Of a DNA stretch of 64,000 nucleotides, positions 44,316-53,893 are shown piece by piece. The notes under the pieces are model-generated. The model saw only the letters and a program-made list of their open reading frames with translations, was not told the DNA's origin and ran no database searches. The stretch covers positions 186,001 through 250,000 of the forward strand of contig NZ_JACYHF010000007.1 in assembly GCF_016482685.1 (NCBI RefSeq), read 5' to 3'. The position numbers and the translations under genes are program-made. Origin of the DNA: Streptomyces sp. DSM 110735. Lineage in GTDB: Bacteria > Actinomycetota > Actinomycetes > Streptomycetales > Streptomycetaceae. Positions within the stretch are counted from its first letter, which is position 1, and each line of letters starts with the position of its first letter.

Positions 44316-45113
44316 ATGACCGACGTCTTCGTCAACTACCGCACGGGCGACGAGGAATCCGCAGCAACCATGATCACCCGGGAACTCGTCCGGCGGTTCG
44401 GTCAACCGCGGGTCTTCTTCGCCAGCAAGTCGATTGAGGCGGGGCGCCGCTTCCCGGCGGAACTGGTCAGGGCACTGGAGGAGTGCACGGCGCTCCTCGC
44501 CGTCATCGGCCCGCGCTGGACGGAGGTGCGCGGACCCGACGGCCGCCCCGCTTTCCAGTCCGAGCAGGACTGGACCCGTCGTGAGATCCGGACCGCGCTC
44601 GACCGCGGGATCCTCGTGATCCCCGTACTCGTCGGAAAGCTCACGCGGATCGACCCCGCCGTCCTCCCCGCTGATCTGCGGGAGCTGGCGGACTGCCAGT
44701 ACAAGCGGTTCGACCACCGCAACGACCAGTCGGACCTGACGGCGATCGGCGACGCCCTCGCGCGGCAGCTACCCGAGCTGGCGGCGGTGGACCGCGACGA
44801 CCGTGCCGCACAGGAGCACGCGGAGGCGAAGGCGCGCGAGAAGCAGCCGACCGATGGCTCCGGACGGTCCAGGATGCGTACCCGCGATCTCGAACAGCGG
44901 GTGCGCGGCGGCATTGGAAACCTCAACGGGGACCTGTCGGGCACCTTCGTCAACGAGCCGCAGGGTCCCGTGAACACCGGTCGCGGGAACCAGTACAACG
45001 CTCCTCACTTCGAGGGCGACAACGCGGGGGTCCAGTTCACGGCGGGTGACAACAGCGGGACGGTCCACCAGCGCTTCGAGCGCGAGCGCCGGCGCTCGGA
45101 CGACGAACGATGA
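44316..45113 (+). CDS. TIR-domain effector with Gly/Asn-rich signalling tail
   Basis: A 265-residue protein. Residues 1-150 form a TIR domain: DVFVNYRTGDEESAATMITREL, FFASKSIEAGRRFPAEL, LLAVIGPRW, and DWTRREIRTAL with the candidate catalytic glutamate Glu90. Bacterial TIR domains commonly hydrolyse NAD+ or make signalling nucleotides from it. After a charged helix, residues about 195-255 are a Gly/Asn/Asp-rich region with repeated GDLSG, GDNAG and GDNSG units and the motif GPVNTGRGNQYN (217-228). That motif recurs at the N-terminus of the next protein. AAAGGGGA precedes ATG 44316. First gene of a coupled three-gene operon. Confidence 0.9.
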   Translation: MTDVFVNYRTGDEESAATMITRELVRRFGQPRVFFASKSIEAGRRFPAELVRALEECTALLAVIGPRWTEVRGPDGRPAFQSEQDWTRREIRTALDRGILVIPVLVGKLTRIDPAVLPADLRELADCQYKRFDHRNDQSDLTAIGDALARQLPELAAVDRDDRAAQEHAEAKAREKQPTDGSGRSRMRTRDLEQRVRGGIGNLNGDLSGTFVNEPQGPVNTGRGNQYNAPHFEGDNAGVQFTAGDNSGTVHQRFERERRRSDDER

Positions 45114-47101
45114 CCGAGCGGGAACACGTCACCGTCAACCATCCACGCGGCCCGGTGAACAACGGCGAAGGTCACCAGCACAACTATTACGGCGTCGCCG
45201 CGGATTGGCTGATCCGCAAGGGAGTCGAGTCCCTCCGGATCAGCCTTGAGGACCGCGTACGCCTGGCCGACCGGTTCGTCCGCCCGGGGGGCTACCGCAG
45301 CGCCGCCGACCGCTTGGAGAAGCCGGGATCGGTCCTGCTGCTGGAGGCTCCGCCCGGCAGCGGCCGCCGTGCCGCAGCGATCATGCTGCTGCACGAGCTC
45401 GGCGAGGATGCGGACGCCGACGGGGAGGAGGGCCGATTCGACGAACTCCCCGCCACAGACACGGAGGAGGGCCAGAGCCCTCTCGTTCCCGAGAGGGGGG
45501 ACCGGTTCCTCCTCGACCTCTCCAGGATCACCGACGGGGCAGAGTACGCCGAAGCCCAGCGCCGCCTGGCCATCCACCGGTCACAGGTCCTGGAGGCTGG
45601 AGCCCACATGGTCGTCGTCCTGCCACGGGGCATGGAGCACGCTCTCTCCCCGGACCTCGAACCGCACACGGTGAAGCTGGTGCGCCCCCGCGGCGTCGCC
45701 GTCGTCACACGGCACCTCCGCATGAACCAGGTGGCCTTCCGTTCCGCAGACCTGGGCGGCGCCGACCTCCGGCGCCTCTGCGACCACTCCCCCCTGCGGG
45801 AACTGGCACGGCTCGCGGGGCTGGTGCGAGCCGCTCAGGTCGACGGCCGGTTCGGCACCGACTTCGCGGGATGGCTCGACCAGGCGGTACACGCGGTGAC
45901 CGACCGGGCCGATGAGGTGCGCGAGCAGGTGAAGGCGGTCCTCACCGCGCCCGAACGGGCCCTCCTGCTCACGACAGCGGTGTTCGAGGAGGCGCGTGCC
46001 GACACCGTCTATGAGGCGTGGAAGGGCCTGATGAGGACGGTGGGGCACGAGGAAGAGGCGACGACCGAGCTGGCGCGGACGGACTTCGGGGCACGGTTGG
46101 TGGACCTCGGGGTCGAACGGGGCCCGGACGGCCGGCTCCGCTTCGAGCGGCTTGCCTACGCCGACGCGCTGCGGACGTACTTCTGGACGAACTTTCCCGG
46201 GATACGCGACGACCTCAGGGACTGGATCGGCGGTGCCGCCGGACTGCCCGGTCTGACCGGCGACGACCGGGTCAAGGTGGTCGTCCGCTTCGCCGAGCAC
46301 TCCCTGGCCGTCGGGCGCCCCGACCATCTGATCGACCTGGTGGTCCGCTGGACGGACCGCGCGACCGGGACGTCCCGTGACCCCCGAGCCGTGGCGGTCC
46401 TCGAACTCGGACTCGGCCACGAGGGATTCGGGGGATGGTTTCGCAGTTGGATGTACGACTGCGCGACATCCAGGACCTTGCCGGACGGACTCGTCCGCGT
46501 CCTGACCACCGTATGTCTCCAGAGCCTCGTCGCGACGCACCCGGATCAGGCGATGGTGCGGCTCCGCCATCTCGCCGTACGGGACGGGGAGGCGGCACGT
46601 GAGGCCCGGGAGGCGCTCCTCGGCCTCGTCCGCCGTGATCATCGGCGCTATCGGCTGCTGCTGGAGAGCCTGCGGAACCGTACGCATCGGGAGCCGCGCA
46701 CGGCGGAGCCGCAGCTCCGGCTGCTGACCGAGTTGTTGAGGAGCGACCGAACGCCGGACCCGCCACCGTGGCCAGACCTGTCCCAGGGCTGGGAGACGGT
46801 TTTCGCCCAGTCCCCGACGCGACTCTGGAACCCGTTGGTGAGTAGCTGGCTCGACGCCGCGACGGGCGACGCTTCCCGGGAGGCGGCGCTGGGCGGGATG
46901 GTCGCGGCAACGCACGGCCGCGCGATCGCTCTCCACCGTCTCTACGCCATCGCCTGCGACTGGTCGGGGACCGCGCACCGCCCCTCCCGGGCAGCCGTCG
47001 CCACGCGCTTCTGGGAGCACATCGACCAGGCACAGTACGCCCGTTCGGAGAGCACGAAGCATTCGGGCGCCGGTCCACGGATCACGGAAGAGGGACAATG
47101 A
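45110..47101 (+). CDS. STAND-like NTPase with altered P-loop and N-terminal signalling motif
   Basis: A 663-residue protein overlapping the TIR stop by ATGA. It begins with the motif GPVNNGEGHQHN (14-25), matching the TIR protein's tail in 8 of 12 positions. A P-loop-like segment LLLEAPPGSGRRAA (77-90) has Arg where the essential Lys normally stands. A Walker B-like strand FLLDLS follows (133-138). The rest (about 200-640) is alpha-helical with W- and L-rich repeats, as in winged-helix and helical-repeat parts of STAND/NLR-type sensors. I infer a regulatory NTPase that recruits the TIR protein through the shared motif. The exact family could not be named. Confidence 0.8.
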   Translation: MTEREHVTVNHPRGPVNNGEGHQHNYYGVAADWLIRKGVESLRISLEDRVRLADRFVRPGGYRSAADRLEKPGSVLLLEAPPGSGRRAAAIMLLHELGEDADADGEEGRFDELPATDTEEGQSPLVPERGDRFLLDLSRITDGAEYAEAQRRLAIHRSQVLEAGAHMVVVLPRGMEHALSPDLEPHTVKLVRPRGVAVVTRHLRMNQVAFRSADLGGADLRRLCDHSPLRELARLAGLVRAAQVDGRFGTDFAGWLDQAVHAVTDRADEVREQVKAVLTAPERALLLTTAVFEEARADTVYEAWKGLMRTVGHEEEATTELARTDFGARLVDLGVERGPDGRLRFERLAYADALRTYFWTNFPGIRDDLRDWIGGAAGLPGLTGDDRVKVVVRFAEHSLAVGRPDHLIDLVVRWTDRATGTSRDPRAVAVLELGLGHEGFGGWFRSWMYDCATSRTLPDGLVRVLTTVCLQSLVATHPDQAMVRLRHLAVRDGEAAREAREALLGLVRRDHRRYRLLLESLRNRTHREPRTAEPQLRLLTELLRSDRTPDPPPWPDLSQGWETVFAQSPTRLWNPLVSSWLDAATGDASREAALGGMVAATHGRAIALHRLYAIACDWSGTAHRPSRAAVATRFWEHIDQAQYARSESTKHSGAGPRITEEGQ

Positions 47102-48276
47102 GACACCGCTTCCCCAGCCTGCTGTTCGTCGCTCTCTGCGGCTTCGCACCGGCTGTGCTCGGCAATCTCATGCACTGGTCGGCGTGGCTGTGGGGATTCA
47201 TGTCCATGGTCACGGTCTCGGGCTCCCTGCTGCTCGTGATGACAGTGCTCAGCGGTGGCCGTACGTCGGCCGCTCCTTACGAGGAGGAACCCGAACAGCC
47301 CCCCACACCGACGGCGCCGCCGCACCAGGAGACGCGGGTCCTCGACGCGGCGCTGCCGAGCGCCGTGGACGGCTACGACTTCCTCTTCTCGGCCACCGTG
47401 TGGTGGACGCCGCTTCCCGGGCACCCCGTCCGGTCCGACGGCGCCTCCCAGGCCCTCGCCGTGTCCTCGATCGTCAGCCGGGCCCTGGAGGTCGTCCACC
47501 GCGAGGAGCCCGGCCGGGCGAGCTTCGCCCGGTACCTCCTGGAGGGAGAGCTGGCTGTCTCGCTCCCGGACCGGAGCGGACGGGTGGAGGCGCTCGCGGC
47601 CGATGTGACCCTGACCCTCGCCCACGCCGACCGGGAGCGCCTGAGGAAGCTGAACGACCTTCGCAAGGACGAGGAGGTCTGGGAGTACGAGCGTCAGCAC
47701 GAGCGCAACAAGCGGCGCTACCTAGGTGACGACGTGCTCAAGAGCGCGGGCAGCGCGGTGGTGTGGTGGCTCGCCCGCCACGAGGACGAGATCGAGAAGG
47801 CGGTCGCCATGATCGGCCCGCTCGCCCAGATCTCGGCGGCGGCCAACGACGAGGAGGTGCCGGAGCTCTTCCACCATCTGCTCGTCCCGCCCAGGGGCAC
47901 GTGGAGCGAGACGACCGCCGGGGATCCGCTGTGGGACGGGGACGACGGAACTGGGGGAACATTCGGCCGCGAGGAGGACGTGGGAGTCGCGGATCGGCTG
48001 CTCCTGCTGCTCGACGCACTGGGTCTGAAACCGGACATGGACGAGTACACGGTGTTCGTGCACCGGGTGGTGCGAAGCCTGGAAGCGGAGGGGCTCGTGG
48101 ACGCCGCCGAGGAGATCAGGCGGACCCTTCTGACGCCGGCCGAGGACGGGGACGACGATCCGGAGGACGAGGACCCGGACGACGTGGCACCGCCGTCCGC
48201 CGGGGACACCCCGCAGCGCGATGTCCGCGAGGAGAACGAGCAGGGGCCCGACCCCGAAGAGCCGGACCCCGTCTGA
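47098..48276 (+). CDS. Membrane protein of TIR/STAND-like operon
   Basis: A 392-residue protein overlapping the NTPase stop by ATGA. Two hydrophobic helices at the N-terminus (about 6-23 and 28-52) are followed by a Pro-rich linker. A cytoplasmic domain (about 80-345) has a basic helical section (RKDEEVWEYERQHERNKRRYLGDD) resembling SPFH/stomatin-like or coiled-coil regions, but no named family. The C-terminal 50 residues are strongly acidic (DDDPEDEDPDD). Being the third coupled gene, it may anchor the complex to the membrane or act as a membrane-damaging effector. Both are inference. Confidence 0.8.
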   Translation: MRHRFPSLLFVALCGFAPAVLGNLMHWSAWLWGFMSMVTVSGSLLLVMTVLSGGRTSAAPYEEEPEQPPTPTAPPHQETRVLDAALPSAVDGYDFLFSATVWWTPLPGHPVRSDGASQALAVSSIVSRALEVVHREEPGRASFARYLLEGELAVSLPDRSGRVEALAADVTLTLAHADRERLRKLNDLRKDEEVWEYERQHERNKRRYLGDDVLKSAGSAVVWWLARHEDEIEKAVAMIGPLAQISAAANDEEVPELFHHLLVPPRGTWSETTAGDPLWDGDDGTGGTFGREEDVGVADRLLLLLDALGLKPDMDEYTVFVHRVVRSLEAEGLVDAAEEIRRTLLTPAEDGDDDPEDEDPDDVAPPSAGDTPQRDVREENEQGPDPEEPDPV

Positions 48277-48319
48277 CCCGCACGTATGCCGGATCAGCGA
48301 CGTGGCGATATGTCACCCG

Positions 48320-49408
<1,089 letters not shown>

Positions 49409-49600
49409 GTTGCGACTTCCCGTAGAGGAGTGGGCCAGGGGCTGCCAGGGCCCAGGGGACACCGGCCGATCCACCAGTTTACGGCGTCCGAGCGGGGCAA
49501 TGAGCGGGAGCGTCCCCCGTCCGGCGGGACTCGCCCCACGGACACGTCTTCGGCGTGTCTGATGGGCGATTCGGCACATAAACAGACCTAAGTTGGTCCA

Positions 49601-50233
49601 GTGGAGCAACACAGAACGCGACCTCCCCAGGACGGGCCGCGACGCGGCACACCCACGCCCGCGCACCTTCCGCCCCAGGCCCGGCGCGGCCCGGACGCCG
49701 AACGGGGCACGGCCCAGGCGCCCGCCCCGGCCCGCCGCGCCTCCCAGGCCGTACGCGGCTCGCAGGCCGGACGCGCGCCCCAGACCGCCCGCGCCCCCGA
49801 GGACGTACGCCGCCCCGCCGCCGAACCGAACCCCGCGCCCACCGGTCGGCGCTTTCCGGACCCCCGGCTCACCGGGCTCGGCGGCGGTCTGTTCTGCGTG
49901 GCCGCGATGCTGCTGCTCGGCGCCGCGGACGCGCTGCTGTTCGGCTCGTCCCTGATCGCCTACGGCGTGCTGTTCCTGCCCGTGTGCGTGCTGACCGCGC
50001 TCTGGGTACGCCCCGGCGACCTGCTGACCGCCCCCGTGGCCCTGCCGATCGCCTTCGGCGCCGGGCTCTTCGCGGTCGCGGACGGCAGCGCGGGCGTCCT
50101 CGGCTCCCTGATGGGCGTCTTCACCGGGCTCGCCACCCAGGCGGGCTGGCTGTACGGCGGGACGCTGATCGCCGGGGTGATCGTCCTCGTACGCCGGGTG
50201 CGCTGGATCCGCGGCCGGCGACGCCGCGCCTGA
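49601..50233 (+). CDS. DUF6542-type membrane protein
   Basis: A 210-residue protein from GTG 49601. Residues 1-80 are low-complexity and disordered (Arg/Pro/Ala/Gln). The C-terminal half has four membrane helices (LTGLGGGLFCVAAMLLLGAADALLFG..., LIAYGVLFLPVCVLTALWV, LTAPVALPIAFGAGLFAVADG, WLYGGTLIAGVIVLVRRVRW). Conserved in Streptomyces between ychF and ppgK; function unknown. No strong ribosome-binding site is visible upstream. Confidence 0.8.
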   Translation: MEQHRTRPPQDGPRRGTPTPAHLPPQARRGPDAERGTAQAPAPARRASQAVRGSQAGRAPQTARAPEDVRRPAAEPNPAPTGRRFPDPRLTGLGGGLFCVAAMLLLGAADALLFGSSLIAYGVLFLPVCVLTALWVRPGDLLTAPVALPIAFGAGLFAVADGSAGVLGSLMGVFTGLATQAGWLYGGTLIAGVIVLVRRVRWIRGRRRRA

Positions 50234-50276
50234 GGACGGGCCATCCGGCCGACTGGCCGGCCGACCGGTTGGTCAA

Positions 50277-50303
50277 CTGGTCCGGCGGAACCCGCCGGAC
50301 CAG
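50277..50303. terminator. Bidirectional terminator between DUF6542 gene and ppgK
   Basis: A perfect 12-bp stem (ctggtccggcgg at 50277-50288 and ccgccggaccag at 50292-50303) with a 3-nt loop, between the convergent stops at 50233 and 50314. Confidence 0.88.
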
Positions 50304-50313
50304 CCCCGTCCCG

Positions 50314-51075
50314 CTACTGCGCCTCCGCCTCGGCCCGCTGCGCCGCCCGCATCGCCGCGCCCACGATCCCCGCGTTGTTCTGGAGCTGGGCCGGGACGAT
50401 CTCGGCCTTGATGCCCTTGATGTGCGGGAGGAACTTCTCGGACTTGCGGCTGACGCCGCCGCCGATGATGAAGAGGTCCGGCGAGAAGAGCATCTCCAGG
50501 TGCGCGAGGTACTTCTGCACCCGTCGCGCCCAGTGCTCCCAGCTCAGCTCGCCGTCCTCCTTGGCCTTGCTGGACGCCTTCTTCTCGGCGTCGTGGCCGT
50601 TCAGCTCCACGTGGCCCAGCTCGGTGTTGGCGACCAGCACACCGTCGGTGAAGACCGCGCTGCCGATGCCGGTGCCGAAGGTGAGGACGATGACCGTGCC
50701 CTTGCGACCGCGCCCGGCGCCGAACCGCATCTCCGCGAGACCCGCCGCGTCCGCGTCGTTGACGACGGTCACCGGGAGTCCGCCGAGCCGCTCGCTGAAG
50801 AGGGCGCGGGCGTCGGTGTCGATCCAGCTCTTGTCGACGTTGGCCGCCGTCAGGACCGTCGAGCCGTCCGCGATCACTCCGGGGAAGGTCAGTCCGACCG
50901 GGCCGGTCCACCCGAAGTGGTCGATCACCTGCTTCACGCCGTCGGCGACGCCCTCGGGGGTCGCCGGGTGCGGGGTGAGCACCTTGCAGCGCTCCTGGGC
51001 GAGATCGCCCTTGTCCAGGTCCACCGGGGCACCCTTGATCCCGGAACCGCCGATGTCCACGCCGAAGATCTGCAT
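50314..51075 (-). CDS. ppgK: Polyphosphate glucokinase
   Basis: A 253-residue ROK-fold kinase that phosphorylates glucose using polyphosphate (and in some species ATP). The nucleotide motif GVDIGGSGIKGAPVD opens the protein; VVNDADAAGLAE holds the catalytic aspartate of the sugar site; TFGTGIGSA and FIIGGGVSRKSEKF complete the fold. The basic loop (GHDAEKKASSKAKED) is characteristic of polyphosphate-using members. In Streptomyces it lies by ispH and contributes to central carbon metabolism. Confidence 0.95.
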   Translation of the reverse strand: MQIFGVDIGGSGIKGAPVDLDKGDLAQERCKVLTPHPATPEGVADGVKQVIDHFGWTGPVGLTFPGVIADGSTVLTAANVDKSWIDTDARALFSERLGGLPVTVVNDADAAGLAEMRFGAGRGRKGTVIVLTFGTGIGSAVFTDGVLVANTELGHVELNGHDAEKKASSKAKEDGELSWEHWARRVQKYLAHLEMLFSPDLFIIGGGVSRKSEKFLPHIKGIKAEIVPAQLQNNAGIVGAAMRAAQRAEAEAQ

Positions 51076-51180
51076 GGCAACACGTTACGACGTACGACTG
51101 ACGGTCACGCCCCGGGCATCCCCATCGGTGTACGAGCCGTACGGACCACCCCGCACACCGATGGGCTCACGCCCCGCGTG

Positions 51181-52188
51181 TCACGCCTCGGACGCCCCGC
51201 TGCCCCCGCGCTCCGCCATCAGCGCCGCCGCCTCGTCGCGCAGGTCGCGGCGGAGTTCCTTGGGGAGGGAGAAGGTGATGGACTCCTCGGCCGCCTTGAC
51301 CAGCTCCACGTCGCCGTAGCCGCGCTCGGACAGCCACTGGAGGACCTCCTCGACGAGGACCTCGGGGACGGAGGCGCCGGAGGTGACGCCGACCGTGGTG
51401 ACGCCCTCCAGCCAGGACTCGTCGATCTCTCCGGCGAAGTCCACCAGGTACGCCTCGCGGGACCCGGCGAGCTTGGCGACCTCGACGAGCCGTACCGAGT
51501 TGGAGGAGTTGCGCGAGCCGACCACGATGACGAGCTCGGCCTCGGCGCCCATCTGCTTCACCGCGAGCTGGCGGTTCTGCGTGGCGTAGCAGATGTCGTC
51601 GCTCGGCGGGGAGACGAGACCGGGGAACTTGGTCTTCAGGGCGTCGACGGTCTCCATGGTCTCGTCCACGGAGAGGGTCGTCTGGGAGAGCCACACGACC
51701 TTGGACGGGTCGCGGACCTCGACCTTGGCGACGTCCTCGGGACCGTCGACCAACTGGATGTGCTCGGGAGCCTCGCCGGAGGTGCCGATGACCTCCTCGT
51801 GGCCCTCGTGCCCGATCAGGAGGATGTCGTAGTCGTCCTTGGCGTAGCGGACGGCTTCCTTGTGGACCTTGGTGACCAGGGGGCAGGTGGCGTCGATGGT
51901 GGCCAGGCGCCCGCGCTGGGCCTCCTCGTGCACGGTGGGGGCGACGCCGTGGGCGGAGAACATCACGATGTTGCCCGGCGGCACCTCCTCCGTCTGCTCG
52001 ACGAAGATCGCGCCCTTCTTCTCCAGGGTCTGGACGACGTACTTGTTGTGGACGATCTCGTGCCGGACGTAGATCGGAGCCCCGTACTGTTCGAGAGCCT
52101 TCTCGACGGCGATCACGGCGCGGTCCACACCGGCGCAGTAGCCACGGGGGGCGGCGAGCAGGACACGGCGGCCAGGCGAAGCGGTCAT
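51181..52188 (-). CDS. ispH: 4-hydroxy-3-methylbut-2-enyl diphosphate reductase
   Basis: A 335-residue [4Fe-4S] enzyme that makes IPP and DMAPP, the last step of the MEP isoprenoid pathway. The three cluster cysteines are visible: Cys18 ([10 protein letters not shown]), Cys102 ([11 protein letters not shown]) and Cys200 ([11 protein letters not shown]). The catalytic glutamate segment [11 protein letters not shown] lies near 127. ATG 52188 ([18 protein letters not shown]) is preferred over ATG 52197, which has no ribosome-binding site. Divergent from xseA. Confidence 0.97.
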   Translation of the reverse strand: MTASPGRRVLLAAPRGYCAGVDRAVIAVEKALEQYGAPIYVRHEIVHNKYVVQTLEKKGAIFVEQTEEVPPGNIVMFSAHGVAPTVHEEAQRGRLATIDATCPLVTKVHKEAVRYAKDDYDILLIGHEGHEEVIGTSGEAPEHIQLVDGPEDVAKVEVRDPSKVVWLSQTTLSVDETMETVDALKTKFPGLVSPPSDDICYATQNRQLAVKQMGAEAELVIVVGSRNSSNSVRLVEVAKLAGSREAYLVDFAGEIDESWLEGVTTVGVTSGASVPEVLVEEVLQWLSERGYGDVELVKAAEESITFSLPKELRRDLRDEAAALMAERGGSGASEA

Positions 52189-52287
52189 GCGTCCCATCGT
52201 AAGGCCGGGTACGGGGGCCCGTAGATCCCCCCAGGGGGGTGTCCGGCGCACAGCTCCTTTGTCGGTGGGGGCCGTTAGTCTCGCGGC

Positions 52288-53526
52288 ATGGCTGTGAACA
52301 CGTCCCCCGAAGCACCGTTGCCCGTCGGTGACGTCTCCCGGCTGATCGGCGGCTGGATCGACCGGCTCGGCGCGGTGTGGGTCGAGGGGCAGATCACGCA
52401 GTTGTCGCGGCGGCCGGGGGCGGGGGTGGTCTTCCTGACCCTGCGCGACCCCTCGCACGACATCTCGGTGAGCGTGACGTGCTACCGCCAGGTGTTCGAC
52501 GCGGTCGCGGACGTGGTCGGCGAGGGCGCGCGGGTCGTGGTCCTGGCCAAGCCGGAGTGGTACGCCCCGCGCGGTCAGCTCTCGCTGCGCGCCGCCGAGA
52601 TACGTCCCGTCGGCGTGGGCGAGCTGCTGGCGCGCCTTGAGCGGCTGAAGAAGTCGCTGGCGGCCGAGGGGCTGTTCGCGGCGGACCGGAAGAAGCCGCT
52701 GCCGTTCCTGCCGCAGTTGATCGGGCTGGTCTGCGGGCGGGCCTCGGCGGCGGAGCGGGACGTGCTGGAGAACGCCCGGCACCGCTGGCCCGCCGTCCGC
52801 TTCGAGGTGCGCAATGTCGCGGTGCAGGGCGTGCACGCGGTGCCGCAGGTCGTCCAGGCGGTCAAGGAGCTGGACGCGATGGACGAGGTGGACGTCATCG
52901 TGGTGGCCCGCGGCGGCGGCAGCGTGGAGGATCTGCTGCCGTTCTCCGACGAGGAGCTGGTGCGGGCGGTGTCCGCGTGCCGTACGCCGGTCGTCTCCGC
53001 CATCGGGCACGAGCCGGACAGCCCGCTGCTCGACCTGGTGGCCGATCTGCGCGCCTCCACGCCGACCGACGCGGCCAAGAAGGTCGTCCCGGACGTGGGC
53101 GAGGAGTTCGAGCGGGTGCGGATGCTGCGCGACCGGGGGCGGCGCTGTGTGCACGCGGTCCTGGAGCGCGAGGAGCGGGGGCTCGCGCACGCGCTGGCCC
53201 GGCCCTGCATGGAGCACCCGCACCGGATGCTGGACGAGCGGTCGGCGCAGGTGGACGCCCTGTTGGAACGCGGCAGGCGCACGCTGGGCCATCTCCTGGA
53301 CCGCGCCGACTCCGAGCTGACCCACACGCACGCGCGCGTGGTCGCCCTCTCCCCCGCCGCGACGCTCCGCCGGGGGTACGCGGTGCTCCAGAGGGCGGAC
53401 GGACACGTGGTGCGCGCGCCGGAGGAGGTGACCGGCGGCGAGACGCTGCGGGCGCGGGTCGCGGAGGGCGAGTTCGCGGTGCGGGTGGACGCCGGTGGCG
53501 AGGGGGATGTCGGTGGCGATGCTTAG
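52288..53526 (+). CDS. xseA: Exodeoxyribonuclease VII large subunit
   Basis: A 412-residue nuclease subunit with an N-terminal OB-fold ([24 protein letters not shown]). The catalytic domain contains [22 protein letters not shown] and [24 protein letters not shown], the conserved family blocks. With XseB it degrades single-stranded DNA in repair. xseB starts 9 bp downstream. Confidence 0.96.
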   Translation: MAVNTSPEAPLPVGDVSRLIGGWIDRLGAVWVEGQITQLSRRPGAGVVFLTLRDPSHDISVSVTCYRQVFDAVADVVGEGARVVVLAKPEWYAPRGQLSLRAAEIRPVGVGELLARLERLKKSLAAEGLFAADRKKPLPFLPQLIGLVCGRASAAERDVLENARHRWPAVRFEVRNVAVQGVHAVPQVVQAVKELDAMDEVDVIVVARGGGSVEDLLPFSDEELVRAVSACRTPVVSAIGHEPDSPLLDLVADLRASTPTDAAKKVVPDVGEEFERVRMLRDRGRRCVHAVLEREERGLAHALARPCMEHPHRMLDERSAQVDALLERGRRTLGHLLDRADSELTHTHARVVALSPAATLRRGYAVLQRADGHVVRAPEEVTGGETLRARVAEGEFAVRVDAGGEGDVGGDA

Positions 53527-53535
53527 GGTGGGCGG

Positions 53536-53760
53536 ATGACCAGCAAGGTGGACGAGGCGCTGTCGTACGAGCAGGCGCGGGACGAGTTGATCGACGTCGT
53601 ACGACGCCTGGAGGCGGGCGGTACGACGCTGGAGGAGTCGCTGGCGCTGTGGGAGCGCGGCGAGGAGCTGGCCAAGGTGTGCCGCCGCTGGCTGGAGGGG
53701 GCGCGGGCGCGGCTGGACGCGGCGCTGGCGGAGGAGGCGGAGGGCGAGGGGGACGAGTAG
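53536..53760 (+). CDS. xseB: Exodeoxyribonuclease VII small subunit
   Basis: A 74-residue helical protein. The sequence [50 protein letters not shown] is the family core. Several copies bind each large subunit. GGGTGGGCGG precedes ATG 53536, 9 bp after xseA. Confidence 0.95.
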   Translation: MTSKVDEALSYEQARDELIDVVRRLEAGGTTLEESLALWERGEELAKVCRRWLEGARARLDAALAEEAEGEGDE

Positions 53761-53806
53761 CGGGGGCGCGCGTCCTTCGTCGGTCTCGCGGGCGCGCACA
53801 CCCTTC

Positions 53807-53836
53807 GTTAAAGCTTTAACTTCTCTCGCGTAGGGT
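53807..53836 (+). promoter_or_regulatory. Promoter with palindromic operator before RutE-like gene
   Basis: The perfect 14-bp palindrome GTTAAAGCTTTAAC (53807-53820) supplies a -35-like GTTAAA (53807-53812). The -10-like TAGGGT (53831-53836) lies 18 bp downstream. A repressor bound to the palindrome would block RNA polymerase. Such AT-rich palindromes are typical of MarR-family operators; the regulator is not in the window as far as I can see. Confidence 0.55.
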
Positions 53837-53893
53837 CGTCCCGTTCACTCGGCCCGGCACCCCGGGCCGGACGCGTATCCGAGGAAGTCACGC

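Noticed and set aside
51181..53799. The ispH frame extended upstream to 872 codons.
   Set aside because: The extension runs antisense through xseA and xseB. IspH homologues begin near ATG 52188, and the upstream residues are low-complexity.
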